A DNA stretch of 64,000 nucleotides. Source: Mycobacterium intracellulare ATCC 13950 (GTDB taxonomy: Bacteria > Actinomycetota > Actinomycetes > Mycobacteriales > Mycobacteriaceae). The position numbers and the translations under genes were made by a program. Positions within the stretch are counted from its first letter, which is position 1. Each line of letters starts with the position of its first letter. The stretch lies in the NCBI RefSeq assembly GCF_000277125.1, contig NC_016946.1:992001-1056000 (forward strand). The letters run 5' to 3'. Below, piece by piece: positions 45,253-57,436 of the stretch. The notes beneath the pieces are model-generated. The model ran no database searches and was not told where the DNA came from. It worked only from the letters and a program-made list of their open reading frames with translations.

Positions 45253-46233
45253 TTAGGCGTCCCCGTCGAACAGCCCTGTGACCGAGCCGTTTTCGAACAC
45301 AGCACGGATGGTGCTGGCCAGCAGTGGCGCGATGGACAGGACCGTCAGCTGCGGGAAACGCTTCTCCTCACCGATCGGCAAGGTGTTCGTCACGATCACC
45401 TCCCGGGCGCCGCAGCCGGCCAGCCGCTCGGCCGCCGGGTCGGAGAGCACACCGTGCGTCGCGGCGATCACCACGTCGGCCGCGCCGTCGTCGTGCAGCA
45501 GCTTGACCGCGCCGGCGATGGTGCCACCCGTGTCGATCATGTCGTCGATCAAGACGCAGGTGCGTCCCGCCACCTCACCGACGACGCGGTTGGACACCAC
45601 CTGGTTGGGCACCCGCGGGTCGCGGGTCTTGTGGATGAACGCCAGCGGGACACCGCCCAGGGCGTCGGCCCATTTCTCGGCGATGCGCACCCGGCCGGAG
45701 TCGGGGGAGACGACCACCATGTTGCCGTCGGGGTAGTTGTCCCGGATGTAGCCGGTGAGCAGGTTCTGCCCGCGCATGTGATCGACGGGCCCGTCGAAGA
45801 AGCCCTGGATCTGATCGGTGTGCAGGTCGACGGTCACGATCCGGTCGGCGCCGGCGGTCTTGAGCAGGTCGGCGACCAGGCGCGCCGAGATCGGTTCGCG
45901 GCCGCGGTGCTTCTTGTCTTGGCGGGCGTAGGGGTAGAACGGCATGACGGCGGTGATCCGCTTGGCGCTGCCCCGCTTGAGCGCGTCGATCATGATGAGC
46001 TGTTCCATCAGCCAGTTGTTCACCGGCGCCGGCGCCGACTGCAACACGAAGGCGTCGCACCCGCGGACCGATTCGTGGAACCGGACGAAGATCTCGCCGT
46101 TGGCGAACTCGCGCGCGGTCTGCGCGGTGACGTGGACGTCGAGCTCCTTGGCCACCTGCTCGGCCAGCTCGGGGTGCGCCCGACCGGAGAAGAGCATCAA
46201 ATTTTTGCGGTTATCGGTCCAGTCGTGGCTCAC
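45253..46233 (-). CDS. prsA: ribose-phosphate pyrophosphokinase
   Basis: 326 residues, equal to the M. tuberculosis enzyme; GTG start. Signatures: VDLHTDQIQGFF (divalent metal/ATP), VVVSPDSGRVRIAEKW and the PRPP loop VLIDDMIDTGGTIAGA. It makes PRPP for nucleotides, His, Trp and, in mycobacteria, decaprenylphosphoryl arabinose for the cell wall. It follows glmU by 91 bp. Confidence 0.96.
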   Translation of the reverse strand: MSHDWTDNRKNLMLFSGRAHPELAEQVAKELDVHVTAQTAREFANGEIFVRFHESVRGCDAFVLQSAPAPVNNWLMEQLIMIDALKRGSAKRITAVMPFYPYARQDKKHRGREPISARLVADLLKTAGADRIVTVDLHTDQIQGFFDGPVDHMRGQNLLTGYIRDNYPDGNMVVVSPDSGRVRIAEKWADALGGVPLAFIHKTRDPRVPNQVVSNRVVGEVAGRTCVLIDDMIDTGGTIAGAVKLLHDDGAADVVIAATHGVLSDPAAERLAGCGAREVIVTNTLPIGEEKRFPQLTVLSIAPLLASTIRAVFENGSVTGLFDGDA

Positions 46234-46324
46234 CGTGCTGCCCTTGCCGTTCGGATCCCAATGGAAGTGCCCATCGTACGAAGCGAATCGTACGGAAATG
46301 TGGCCGGGTTGCCAGCTACCGACG

Positions 46325-47806
46325 TCACGATGTCTGTTCGGTTTCTGCGGCGGGCGGCTGGCCGGTGGCCTTTTCGGCGGCCTCGGCCGCTTGCGCGGCG
46401 GCGCTGCCGGGGCGCTTGCGGTGCACCCAGCCCTCGATGTTGCGTTGCGGACCTGCGGAGACCGCCAGCGTTCCCGGCGGGACGTCGTTGCGCACCACGG
46501 TGCCCGCGCCGGTGTAGGCGCCGTCGCCGACCGTCACCGGAGCCACGAACATGGTGTCCGACCCGGTGCGGACGTGCGAACCGATGGTGGTCCGCCGCTT
46601 GGATTCGCCGTCGTAGTTGACGAACACGCTGGACGCGCCGATGTTGCTGTGCTCGCCGATGTCGGCGTCCCCGACATAGGTCAGGTGCGGCACTTTGGAG
46701 CCGGTGCCGATGGTGGAGTTCTTGGTCTCGACGAACGCGCCCAGCTTGCCGTCGTCGCCCAGCACGGTGCCGGGCCGCAGGTAGGTGAACGGGCCGACGG
46801 TGGCCCCGGCGCCGATGGACGACGAGGTGCCGTGGGTCCGCACCACCGAGGCGCCGTCGCCGACGCTGACGTCGGTCAGGGTGGTGTCCGGGCCAACGAC
46901 GCAGTGCCCGCCGACCTGGGTGCGGCCCAGCAGCTGAGTCCCGGGGTGGATCACGGTGTCGCGGCCGATCGTCACGTCGACGTCGATCCAGGTGGTGGCC
47001 GGGTCGACGATGGTGACGCCGGCCATCTGGTGGGCGGCGACGATGCGCCGGTTGAGCTCGGCGCCCAGCTGCGCGAGCTGGACCCGGTTGTTGACGCCGG
47101 CCACCAGCGCGCTGTCGTCGACGTGGCGGGCGTGGATCGCCAGGCCGTCGCCGCGCAGGATGGCGATGACGTCGGTCAGATACAGCTCCTGCTGGGCGTT
47201 GTTGGAGCTCAACCGGTTCAGCGCCGAGCGCAACGCCGCGATGTCGAAGGCGTAGACACCGGCGTTGACCTCGCGGATCTCGCGCTGGGATTCGGTGGCG
47301 TCGGCGTGCTCCACGATCGCCGTGACCTCGTTGTCCTGGGTGCGAAGGATGCGGCCGTAGCCGCTGGGGTCGGTCAACGTCGTGGTCAGCACCGTGGCCG
47401 CGGCCGGCGCCGCGCTATGGGCGGCGATGAGGTCGGCGAGGGTGTCGGCGTCCAGCAGCGGGGTGTCGCCCGAGGTGACGACGACCACCCCGGCGTAGTC
47501 CTCGGGCAGCGCGGACAGGCCGCACAGGACGGCGTCGCCGGTGCCCCGCGGCCGGTCCTGCAGGGCCACGTCGATCGGGCGTCCGAGGGCGTCGGCCCAG
47601 TCGGCGACGAGCGGGGCGATGCGCTCGTGATCGTGGCCCAGCACCACGGCCAGGTGCTGCGGCGCCACCTTGGTGATCGCGTGCAGGAGGTGGGACAGCA
47701 TGCTGCGCCCGCCGATGGTGTGCAGCACCTTCGGGGTGTCCGACCGCATCCGGGTGCCGGGCCCGGCCGCGAGCACCACGACCGCGGTATCACCAGGAGA
47801 CGACAT
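46325..47806 (-). CDS. glmU: bifunctional GlmU: GlcN-1-P acetyltransferase / GlcNAc-1-P uridyltransferase
   Basis: 493 residues from ATG at 47806 after AAGGAGGG (47811-47818). The N-terminal pyrophosphorylase has [18 protein letters not shown] and [15 protein letters not shown]. The C-terminal left-handed beta-helix has many hexapeptide repeats (about 260-450), with [14 protein letters not shown] and [17 protein letters not shown]. It makes UDP-GlcNAc for peptidoglycan and, possibly here, for exopolysaccharide. The tail is Ala/Glu rich. Confidence 0.96.
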   Translation of the reverse strand: MSSPGDTAVVVLAAGPGTRMRSDTPKVLHTIGGRSMLSHLLHAITKVAPQHLAVVLGHDHERIAPLVADWADALGRPIDVALQDRPRGTGDAVLCGLSALPEDYAGVVVVTSGDTPLLDADTLADLIAAHSAAPAAATVLTTTLTDPSGYGRILRTQDNEVTAIVEHADATESQREIREVNAGVYAFDIAALRSALNRLSSNNAQQELYLTDVIAILRGDGLAIHARHVDDSALVAGVNNRVQLAQLGAELNRRIVAAHQMAGVTIVDPATTWIDVDVTIGRDTVIHPGTQLLGRTQVGGHCVVGPDTTLTDVSVGDGASVVRTHGTSSSIGAGATVGPFTYLRPGTVLGDDGKLGAFVETKNSTIGTGSKVPHLTYVGDADIGEHSNIGASSVFVNYDGESKRRTTIGSHVRTGSDTMFVAPVTVGDGAYTGAGTVVRNDVPPGTLAVSAGPQRNIEGWVHRKRPGSAAAQAAEAAEKATGQPPAAETEQTS

Positions 47807-47890
47807 CAACCCTCCTTTTCGGGTTCGTCCCGCGCGGGCTGCGCGCGGAAGCGCCGACACGCCGTCAAGCGTGTCACCTCATCTGCGGTG

Positions 47891-47928
47891 AAGGCAAAAA
47901 ATCGAGCCGCGGGAGACCCGCGCTCGAT
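47891..47928 (-). terminator. intrinsic terminator of tRNA-Gln
   Basis: On the minus strand ATCGAG-CGCGGG pairs with CCCGCG-CTCGAT around a 3-base loop, with one bulged base (47901-47928). It is followed by TTTTTGCCTT (47900 down to 47891). It starts 10 bp after the tRNA end and separates the tRNA transcript from glmU. Confidence 0.85.
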
Positions 47929-47938
47929 TCGGAGGAAG

Positions 47939-48010
47939 CTCCGTCGCCAGGACTCGAACCTGAACTATCTGAACCAAAATCAGAGGTGCTGCCGATTACA
48001 CCACGACGGA
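47939..48010 (-). tRNA. glnU: tRNA-Gln (anticodon TTG)
   Basis: 72 nt. Acceptor stem TCCGTCG/CGACGGA, discriminator G, no encoded CCA. Anticodon stem TCTGA/TCAGA around the loop TTTTGGT gives anticodon TTG, reading CAA/CAG. The T loop is GGTTCGAGTCC. Position between glmU and the TetR gene matches glnU of M. tuberculosis. Confidence 0.96.
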
Positions 48011-48034
48011 TCGCCAAGAAGACTTTAGTCGGCT

Positions 48035-48125
48035 TAGTCGGATGACGATGCGGGGCGCTTGCGGCCCGAGGAGGAATCCGACAATCCGGGCCTAGTCGGA
48101 TGACGATGCGGGGCGCTTGCGGCCC
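48035..48125 (+). repeat. 33-bp direct repeat beside tRNA-Gln
   Basis: The unit runs from TAGTCGGATGACGATGCGGG to GCTTGCGGCCC. Copies at 48035-48067 and 48093-48125 are identical, with a 25-bp spacer containing GAGGAGGAATCC. The sense pattern GACGATGC...GAGGAGG resembles the 45-bp repeat at 54022 and 60723, so it may be a diverged member of the same family. Confidence 0.85.
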
Positions 48126-48159
48126 ACCGAACCGCCCACCGCCCGATACGCTGATTGAC

Positions 48160-48819
48160 GTGGCCGTGCTGGACCCCCAAACGCAAAAGGAACCGGACAA
48201 GGAGGTTCGGGCGCCGCGCGCGCGGATGACCGGCACCGAACGTCGCCAACAACTCATCGGCATCGCGCGTTCGCTGTTCGCCGAGCGCGGGTATGAAGGC
48301 ACCTCGATCGAGGAGATCGCGCTGCGGGCCAACGTGTCCAAGCCGGTCGTCTACGAGCATTTCGGGGGCAAAGAGGGCCTCTATGCCGTCGTCGTCGACC
48401 GGGAGATGTCGGCGCTGCTGGACGGCATCACCTCGTCGCTGACCAACAACCGCTCCCGGGTGCGGGTCGAGCGGGTCGCCCTTGCCCTGCTCACCTACGT
48501 CGAAGAGCGCACCGACGGCTTCCGGATCATGATCCGCGACTCGCCGGCCGCGATCAGCTCGGGCACCTACTCGAGCCTGCTCAACGACGCCGTCAACCAG
48601 GTCAGCTCCATCCTGGCCGGTGATTTCTCCCGTCGCGGCCTGGATCCGGGGCTGGCTCCTCTCTACGCCCAGGCGCTGGTGGGCTCGGTGTCGATGACCG
48701 CGCAGTGGTGGCTCGACACCCGCGAGCCCAAGAAGGAAGTGGTGGCCGCGCACCTGGTCAACCTCATGTGGAACGGGCTGATCGGGCTGGAGGCCGACCC
48801 CCGCCTGCAGGACGAGTAG
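48160..48819 (+). CDS. TetR-family regulator (Rv1019-like)
   Basis: 219 residues from GTG at 48160; ATG at 48226 would give 197 residues and begin just before the HTH. The HTH is RRQQLIGIARSLFAERGY, SIEEIALRANVSKPVVYEHF. The C-terminal half includes SVSMTAQWWLDTREPKKEVV. Located between tRNA-Gln and mfd in the conserved order. No specific target can be read. Confidence 0.88.
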   Translation: MAVLDPQTQKEPDKEVRAPRARMTGTERRQQLIGIARSLFAERGYEGTSIEEIALRANVSKPVVYEHFGGKEGLYAVVVDREMSALLDGITSSLTNNRSRVRVERVALALLTYVEERTDGFRIMIRDSPAAISSGTYSSLLNDAVNQVSSILAGDFSRRGLDPGLAPLYAQALVGSVSMTAQWWLDTREPKKEVVAAHLVNLMWNGLIGLEADPRLQDE

Positions 48820-48830
48820 ACCGCGACGGG

Positions 48831-50171
48831 CTACCCGCAGTCGCGCGCCATCAGGTCGGCGACGGTCTCGCGGCGAACCAGTTCGCGGGCCCGGCCATCC
48901 TTGACGGCCACCAGCGACGGCCTGCCGACCATGTTGTAGTTGGACGCCATGCTGTGGTGGTAGGCGCCGGTGCACGCCACGGCCAGCAGGTCGCCGGGGC
49001 GCAGATCCGCGGGCAACTCGATGTCGCGGGCGATCTCGTCGCCCGATTCACAGTGCCGGCCGGCCACGGTGACGGTCTGCTTGAGCCCCAGCGGATGCCG
49101 GTTGGCCAGCGCGACGGCGTACTGCGCGCCGTACAGCGCCACCCGCGGGTTGTCGCTCATGCCGCCGTCGACGGCGACGAAGGTGCGACCGCCGAATTGC
49201 GTCTTCACCGAGCGCACCCGATACAGGGTCACGCCGGCGCGGCCGCTGATGGCCCGGCCCGGTTCCACCACGATCTGCGGGCGGGGGAACTGCTCGGCGG
49301 CGCAGGCCTCGTCGAGGGCGTCCTCGATCGCCGCGGCCAGCTCGTCGAGATCCAGCTCGCGGTCGCCGGGAACGTACGGGATCGCATGTCCGCCACCGAT
49401 GTTCAGCTCGGTGAGGATGACGCCGTGCCGGGCCCGGATGTCGGCCATCGCGGCGATCATCCGCCGAATGGCCTCGCCGTACAGGGCGGCGTCGCTGACC
49501 TGCGAGCCGATGTGGCAGTGCAGGCCGACCAGGTCGAGGATGGGGTGCGCCAGCACGCGGGCCACCGCGTCGGCGGCGTGGTCGCCGGCGAGCGTGAAGC
49601 CGAACTTCTGGTCGCTGACGCCGGTGGTGACGGCGCGGTGCCCGTGGATGTCGATGTCGGGCGTCACCCGGATGAGCACCCGCTGGCGCCGCCGCGCCAG
49701 GCCGGCGAGGTAGGCGATCTCCATGCAGGAGTCCAGCACGATGCGCCCCACCCCGGCGCGCACGGCGTCGCGCAGCTCGTCGGGCGATTTCGCGTTGCCG
49801 TGCATGACGATGCGGGCCGGGTCGACGCCGCCGGCCAGGGCCGTGGCCAGTTCACCGGCCGAGCAGACGTCGACGCCGAGGCCCTCGTCGCGGGCCCAGC
49901 CTGCCACCGCGGTGCTCAGCAGCGACTTGCCGGCGTAGACGACCTCGACCCCGCGTAGGGTCCGGCGGTAGCGGCGCGCGCGATGCCGGAAGTCGGCTTC
50001 GTCGATCACGTAGGCCGGGGTGTTGAACTCGTCGGCGATATCGGCCAGCGCCACACCGCCGACGCACAGCCTGCCCTCCTCGTCGGGATGGGCGGTGAGG
50101 GGCCAGATCGCCGGGTCGAAGCGCGGCGAAGCCGCGTGGCCGAGCGACGGCAGAATGTCCAGCAATGTCAT
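48831..50171 (-). CDS. diaminopimelate decarboxylase-like PLP enzyme (second lysA-type gene)
   Basis: 446 residues from ATG at 50171. Fold-type III decarboxylase: PLP Lys82 in VVYAGKSLLST, LVGLHCHIGSQV, LNIGGGHAIPY, VEPGRAISG, HCESGD and YNMVGRPSLV. The motifs fit meso-DAP decarboxylase, but the consensus YAxKAN is YAGKSL, so substrate range may differ. The usual mycobacterial lysA lies elsewhere next to hom/thrC (established for M. tuberculosis), so this is probably a paralogue. Divergent from mfd with a 175-bp gap. Confidence 0.82.
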   Translation of the reverse strand: MTLLDILPSLGHAASPRFDPAIWPLTAHPDEEGRLCVGGVALADIADEFNTPAYVIDEADFRHRARRYRRTLRGVEVVYAGKSLLSTAVAGWARDEGLGVDVCSAGELATALAGGVDPARIVMHGNAKSPDELRDAVRAGVGRIVLDSCMEIAYLAGLARRRQRVLIRVTPDIDIHGHRAVTTGVSDQKFGFTLAGDHAADAVARVLAHPILDLVGLHCHIGSQVSDAALYGEAIRRMIAAMADIRARHGVILTELNIGGGHAIPYVPGDRELDLDELAAAIEDALDEACAAEQFPRPQIVVEPGRAISGRAGVTLYRVRSVKTQFGGRTFVAVDGGMSDNPRVALYGAQYAVALANRHPLGLKQTVTVAGRHCESGDEIARDIELPADLRPGDLLAVACTGAYHHSMASNYNMVGRPSLVAVKDGRARELVRRETVADLMARDCG

Positions 50172-50346
50172 GAATCCAACGTGCGCCCGCGGGCGCACGC
50201 GTAGAGCTTTCTTGACGATCCCTTGACGACGCCGAGCCCGATATTGACGCGGATCGGCGTGTCCGGCGGTCCCCCGCCCGGCGACGGCGAGCGCCGCGTC
50301 GGCGGGAGGAAGGAGCCGGGCAAGCCGCCCTAGAATGGAATTCATC

Positions 50347-53300
50347 ATGACCGCACCGGGGGCTGCTCGCCCAGAAACCCCGATCGCGGGGCTCGTTGAA
50401 TTGGCGCTCACCGCGCCGACCTTCCAGCAGCTGATCGACAGCGCGGCCGCGTCGCCGGCCGAATTGCACCTGGTGGGTCCAGCCAGCGCACGGTTGTTCG
50501 TGGCCAGCGCGCTGGCGCGGTTGGGTCCTTTGCTGGTAGTCACCGCGACCGGGCGCGAAGCCGACGACCTGACCGCTGAACTGCGCGGCGTCTTCGGCGA
50601 TGCCGTCGCGGTCTTCCCGTCCTGGGAGACGCTGCCGCACGAGCGGCTCTCGCCCGGCGTCGACACCGTCGGCGCCCGCCTGACCGTGCTGCGGCGCCTG
50701 GCCCACCCCGACGACGCGCGGCTGGGCCCTCCCCTTCAGGTCGTGGTCACCGCGGCCCGCTCGCTGCTGCAGCCGATGACACCGCAGCTCGGCCTGATCG
50801 AGCCGGTCACATTGAGCGTCGGTGCGGAAGTCGAATTCGAGGGCGTGATCGCCCGGCTGGTCGAACTGGCCTACACCCGGGTCGACATGGTGGGCCGGCG
50901 CGGCGAGTTCGCCGTGCGCGGCGGGATTCTCGACGTCTTCCCGCCGACGGCCGAGCACCCGGTGCGCATCGAGTTCTGGGGTGACGAGGTCAGCGAGATG
51001 CGCATGTTCTCCGTCGCCGATCAGCGTTCGATCCCGGAGATCGAGGTCGACACCCTGATCGCGGTGCCCTGCCGCGAGCTGCTGCTCACGGAGGAGGTGC
51101 GGCAACGGGCCGCCGAGCTGTCCGCGCGGCACCCGGCGACCGAGCCCGCGATCACCGGCAGCGTCACCGACATGCTGGCCAAGCTCGCCGAGGGCATCGC
51201 GGTCGACGGCATGGAGGCCCTGCTGCCCGTGCTGCGGCCCGGCGAGCACGTGCTGCTGACCGACCAACTGGCGCAGGGCACCCCGATCCTGTTGTGCGAC
51301 CCCGAGAAGATCCGCACCCGCGCCGCCGACCTGATCAAGACCGGCAGCGAATTCCTCGAAGCCTCGTGGTCGGCGGCCGCCATGGGCACGGACGCCCCCG
51401 TCGATGTCGCGCAATTCGGCGGATCGGGATTCGCCGAGCTGGATGACGTGCGGGCCGCGGCCGCCAAAGGCGGGCATCCGTGGTGGACGTTGAGCCAGTT
51501 GTCCGACGAGTCGGCCGTCGAGCTGGACATCCGGGCGGCGCCCTCGGCGCGCGGCCATCAGCACGACATCGACGGCATCTTCGCGATGCTGCGCGCGCAC
51601 GTCACCACCGGCGGCTACGCCGTCGTCGTCGCCCCCGGCGCCGGCACCGCGCACCGCGTGGTGGAACGGCTCGCCGAATGCGACACCCCGGCCGCCATGC
51701 TGGAATCCGGGGCCGCAGGCCAAGTTCGACCTAAAAAGGGGATAGTCGGCGTGCTCAAGGGCCCGCTGCACGACGGCGTCATCATCCCCGGCGCCACGCT
51801 GGTGGTGATCACCGAGACCGACCTCACGGGGAGCCGGGTCGCCGCCGTCGAGGGCAAGCGCCTGGCGGCCAAGCGGCGCAACACCGTTGACCCGTTGGCG
51901 CTGACCGCCGGTGATCTCGTTGTGCACGATCAGCACGGCATCGGCCGGTTCGTCGAGATGGTCGAGCGCACCGTCGGCGGCGCCCGGCGCGAGTATTTGG
52001 TGCTGGAGTACGCGTCCAGCAAGAACCGTGGTGGCGCGGCCAAAAATACAGACAAGCTTTATGTCCCAATGGATTCGCTGGATCAGCTGTCGCGGTACGT
52101 CGGCGGGCAGGCGCCGGCGCTGAGCAAGCTCGGCGGCAGCGACTGGGCGAACACCAAGACGAAGGCGCGCCGCGCGGTGCGCGAGATCGCCGGCGAGCTG
52201 GTGTCCCTGTACGCCAAGCGGCAGGCCAGCCCCGGGCACGCGTTCGGCCCGGACACCCCGTGGCAGGCCGAGATGGAAGACGCGTTCGGGTACACCGAGA
52301 CCGTCGACCAGCTGACCGCGATCACCGAGGTCAAGGGGGACATGGAAAAGCCGATCCCCATGGACCGGGTGATCTGTGGCGACGTGGGCTACGGCAAGAC
52401 CGAGATCGCGGTGCGGGCGGCGTTCAAGGCGGTCCAGGACGGCAAGCAGGTGGCCGTGCTGGTGCCCACCACGCTGCTGGCAGACCAGCACCTGCAGACC
52501 TTCACCGACCGGATGACCGGGTTCCCGGTGACCGTCAAGGGCCTGTCCCGGTTCACCGACCCCGCGGAGTCCAAGGCCGTGATCGAGGGCCTGGCCGACG
52601 GGTCGGTGGACGTGGTGATCGGCACGCACCGGCTGTTGCAGACCGGGGTGCGCTGGAAGGACCTCGGCCTCGTCGTCGTCGACGAGGAGCAGCGGTTCGG
52701 CGTCGAGCACAAGGAGCACATCAAGTCGCTGCGCACCCACGTCGACGTGCTGACCATGAGCGCCACCCCGATCCCGCGCACGCTGGAGATGAGCCTGGCC
52801 GGGATCCGCGAGATGTCGACGATCCTGACCCCGCCCGAGGAGCGCTACCCGGTGCTGACCTACGTCGGCCCGCACGACGACAAGCAGGTCGCGGCCGCCT
52901 TGCGCCGCGAGCTGCTGCGCGACGGGCAGGTCTTCTACGTGCACAACCGGGTCAGCTCCATCGACCGGACGGCGGCGAAGATCCGGGAGCTGGTGCCCGA
53001 GGCGCGGGTGGTCGTCGCGCACGGGCAGATGCCCGAAGAACGGCTGGAACGCACGGTGCAGGGGTTCTGGAACCGCGAATACGACATCCTGGTGTGCACC
53101 ACGATCGTGGAGACCGGGCTGGACATCTCCAACGCCAACACGCTGATCGTCGAGCGCGCCGACACCTTCGGCCTGTCGCAGCTGCACCAGCTGCGCGGCC
53201 GGGTCGGTCGCAGCCGGGAGCGCGGCTACGCCTACTTCCTGTATCCGCCGCATGCGCCGCTGACCGAGACCGCCTACGACCGGCTGGCCACCATCGCGCA

Positions 53301-54015
53301 GAACAACGAGCTCGGCGCGGGCATGGCTGTCGCGATGAAGGACCTCGAGATCCGCGGCGCCGGAAACGTGTTGGGCGTCGAGCAGTCCGGGCACGTCGCC
53401 GGCGTCGGCTTCGACCTGTACGTCCGCCTGGTGGGCGAGGCCGTGGAGGCCTACCGCGCGGCTGCCGACGGCCACACCGTCACGACGGCCGAGGAGCCGA
53501 AGGACGTGCGCATCGACCTGCCGGTCGATGCGCACCTGCCGCCGGACTACATCGCCAGCGACCGGCTGCGGCTCGAGGCGTACCGCCGGCTGGCCGCGGC
53601 GGCCTCCGACGGCGAGATCGACGCGGTCGTGGAGGAACTCGTCGACCGCTACGGCGCGCTGCCCGAGCCGGCCCTGCGGCTGGTGGCGGTGGCCCGGCTG
53701 CGGCTGCTGTGCCGCGCCGCGGGCATCACCGAGGTGTCGGCGCCCTCGGCGACCACCGTGCGGCTCTCGCCGATGACGCTGCCGGATTCGGCGCAGGTGC
53801 GGCTCAAGCGGATGTATCCGGCGGCGGGCTACCGCGCCACGACCTCCACCGTGCAGGTTCCCATCCCGCGCGCCGGCGGCGTCGGCGCGCCGCGGCTGCG
53901 CGATGTCGAGCTGGTGCAGATGGTGGCCAACCTGGTGACGGCATTGCAGGGCAAGGCGCAGACGGATATTGGTATAACGAGTTCACCTGCGGCGATGACG
54001 AGTGAGGGGCGCTAA
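50347..54015 (+). CDS. mfd: transcription-repair coupling factor Mfd
   Basis: 1222 residues from ATG at 50347 ([18 protein letters not shown]), the start matching M. tuberculosis; an ATG at 50335 would add four residues. UvrB-homology N-terminal modules (about 30-350), the RNA polymerase-interacting domain (about 510-575, [13 protein letters not shown]), and RecG-like helicase motifs: [58 protein letters not shown]. Then the C-terminal TRCF domain. It removes stalled RNA polymerase and recruits UvrA. Confidence 0.97.
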   Translation: MTAPGAARPETPIAGLVELALTAPTFQQLIDSAAASPAELHLVGPASARLFVASALARLGPLLVVTATGREADDLTAELRGVFGDAVAVFPSWETLPHERLSPGVDTVGARLTVLRRLAHPDDARLGPPLQVVVTAARSLLQPMTPQLGLIEPVTLSVGAEVEFEGVIARLVELAYTRVDMVGRRGEFAVRGGILDVFPPTAEHPVRIEFWGDEVSEMRMFSVADQRSIPEIEVDTLIAVPCRELLLTEEVRQRAAELSARHPATEPAITGSVTDMLAKLAEGIAVDGMEALLPVLRPGEHVLLTDQLAQGTPILLCDPEKIRTRAADLIKTGSEFLEASWSAAAMGTDAPVDVAQFGGSGFAELDDVRAAAAKGGHPWWTLSQLSDESAVELDIRAAPSARGHQHDIDGIFAMLRAHVTTGGYAVVVAPGAGTAHRVVERLAECDTPAAMLESGAAGQVRPKKGIVGVLKGPLHDGVIIPGATLVVITETDLTGSRVAAVEGKRLAAKRRNTVDPLALTAGDLVVHDQHGIGRFVEMVERTVGGARREYLVLEYASSKNRGGAAKNTDKLYVPMDSLDQLSRYVGGQAPALSKLGGSDWANTKTKARRAVREIAGELVSLYAKRQASPGHAFGPDTPWQAEMEDAFGYTETVDQLTAITEVKGDMEKPIPMDRVICGDVGYGKTEIAVRAAFKAVQDGKQVAVLVPTTLLADQHLQTFTDRMTGFPVTVKGLSRFTDPAESKAVIEGLADGSVDVVIGTHRLLQTGVRWKDLGLVVVDEEQRFGVEHKEHIKSLRTHVDVLTMSATPIPRTLEMSLAGIREMSTILTPPEERYPVLTYVGPHDDKQVAAALRRELLRDGQVFYVHNRVSSIDRTAAKIRELVPEARVVVAHGQMPEERLERTVQGFWNREYDILVCTTIVETGLDISNANTLIVERADTFGLSQLHQLRGRVGRSRERGYAYFLYPPHAPLTETAYDRLATIAQNNELGAGMAVAMKDLEIRGAGNVLGVEQSGHVAGVGFDLYVRLVGEAVEAYRAAADGHTVTTAEEPKDVRIDLPVDAHLPPDYIASDRLRLEAYRRLAAAASDGEIDAVVEELVDRYGALPEPALRLVAVARLRLLCRAAGITEVSAPSATTVRLSPMTLPDSAQVRLKRMYPAAGYRATTSTVQVPIPRAGGVGAPRLRDVELVQMVANLVTALQGKAQTDIGITSSPAAMTSEGR

Positions 54016-54021
54016 ATGATC

Positions 54022-54066
54022 CGCGCCGGCGACGATGCAGAGCGCAGCGATGAGGAGGAGCGGCGC
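54022..54066 (+). repeat. 45-bp repeat carrying a ribosome site (mfd-mazG junction)
   Basis: Begins cgcgccggcgacgatgcaga and ends gatgaggaggagcggcgc. Identical, in opposite orientation, to 60723-60767. Its GAGGAGGAG lies 8-10 bases before the mazG start, so it supplies the ribosome binding site of the downstream gene. Confidence 0.92.
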
Positions 54067-54068
54067 CA

Positions 54069-55049
54069 ATGATCGTCGTGTTGTTCGACCCCCGCCGCCC
54101 TTCGCTGGTCCCCATCGAAGCCATCGAGCATCTCGCCGGTGAGGTGCAGTACACCGAGGAGATGCCCGTCGCGGTGCCCTGGTCGTTGTCGGCGGCGCGT
54201 CCGGTGCACTCCGGTGCGGACGCGCCGGTGCTGCTGTCGTCCGACCCCGACCACCCGGCCGTGACCGCCCGCCTGGCGGCCGGGGCCCGGCTGATCTCGG
54301 CGCCCGAGACGCCGCGCGGCGAACGGCTGGTCGACGCCGTGGCCATGATGGACAAACTGCGCACCGCCGGGCCGTGGGAGAGTGAGCAAACCCACGATTC
54401 GCTGCGCAGGTTTTTGTTGGAGGAAACCTACGAGCTGCTGGACGCGGTGGGCAGCGGCAACGCCGACCAGCTGCGCGACGAGCTCGGCGACGTGCTGCTG
54501 CAAGTCCTCTTCCACGCCCGCATCGCCGAGGAGGCGCCGCAGTCCGCCTTCACCATCGATGACGTCGCCGCAGCCCTGATGCGCAAGCTGGGCAACCGGG
54601 TCCCGGGAGTTCTTGCCGGGCAATCGATTTCGCTCGAAGAGCAGTTGGCCCAGTGGGAAGAGCGCAAGGCGTCCGAAAAGCCGCGCAAGTCGGTGATGGA
54701 CGACGTGCACACGGGGCAGCCCGCGCTGGCGCTCGCCCAGAAGGTGATTCAGCGCGCCGGCAAAGCCGGTGTGCCCGCCGACCTGATCCCCGACGAAATC
54801 ACCTCGATCCGCGTGTCGGCCGATGTCGATGCCGAAAGCGCTCTGCGCACAGCGGTTCTGGACTTCGTCGACACGGTTCGCGGTGCGGAACGGGCGATCG
54901 CCACGGCGCGCCGCGGGGGAGACGTCCCCGACGAGTTCGACGTGGCCCCGCTCGGTGAAGTCTCCGAACAGGAGTGGCGCGAGCACTGGCCGACGGGTGA
55001 CTCGGCCCCCAAGGGGGCCGCCACCGACGCCGTTGCCGACGAGGCCTGA
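54069..55049 (+). CDS. mazG: nucleoside triphosphate pyrophosphohydrolase MazG
   Basis: 326 residues. An N-terminal mycobacterial extension (about 1-85) precedes one MazG domain with the EExxE..ExxD metal pattern (RRFLLEETYELLDAV, LRDELGDVLLQVLFHARIA) and a helical C-terminal part. It removes damaged or non-canonical NTPs such as 5-OH-dCTP. It starts 53 bp after the mfd stop, within the 45-bp repeat-supplied ribosome site. Confidence 0.94.
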   Translation: MIVVLFDPRRPSLVPIEAIEHLAGEVQYTEEMPVAVPWSLSAARPVHSGADAPVLLSSDPDHPAVTARLAAGARLISAPETPRGERLVDAVAMMDKLRTAGPWESEQTHDSLRRFLLEETYELLDAVGSGNADQLRDELGDVLLQVLFHARIAEEAPQSAFTIDDVAAALMRKLGNRVPGVLAGQSISLEEQLAQWEERKASEKPRKSVMDDVHTGQPALALAQKVIQRAGKAGVPADLIPDEITSIRVSADVDAESALRTAVLDFVDTVRGAERAIATARRGGDVPDEFDVAPLGEVSEQEWREHWPTGDSAPKGAATDAVADEA

Positions 55050-55363
55050 GCGCGCGACGACGCCTCGCAGGCGGGCGCGCCACGGATATTTCCCGCCCGC
55101 CGTCATCGGAGAGAGCGATCGCAGCGGTGTTTGCCGGATTTGTCCTCGGCCCGTCGGTAATATCGCGGATGAGGTTGCGAATCCCCGTGGTCGGCGTTGG
55201 TCTGACCGCGCTAGCCAAGGCGGCCAGTAGCTAATCGGTAATTAGCTGAACCCGGCACGACGCCGGTGCGCCGAGGCCCGACGCGACCGAGCGGTCCCCG
55301 AACGCATGGGACGATGGTGTGGCGGAAGTTGGTGCAGGCGAGTTTAGGGGAGCTCAGGAAAGC
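55050..55363 (+). other. 314-bp intergenic region mazG-lpqU
   Basis: No gene is supported. An in-frame ATG-less extension of lpqU reaches back to 55319. GGGGAG/CAGGAA near 55347-55360 may serve as the lpqU ribosome site. I see no clear hairpin or promoter. Confidence 0.5.
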
Positions 55364-57435
<2,072 letters not shown>

Positions 57436-57436
57436 C

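Noticed and set aside
47939-48125. tRNA-Gln as an integration site for a genomic island
   Set aside because: No integrase gene is nearby, the direct repeats are on the 5' side of the tRNA, and gene order on both sides is the conserved one.
49852-53535. 1227-codon open frame on the minus strand
   Set aside because: Antisense to mfd, which has all its motifs; the shadow frame has none and reads through into the real lysA-like frame only by chance.
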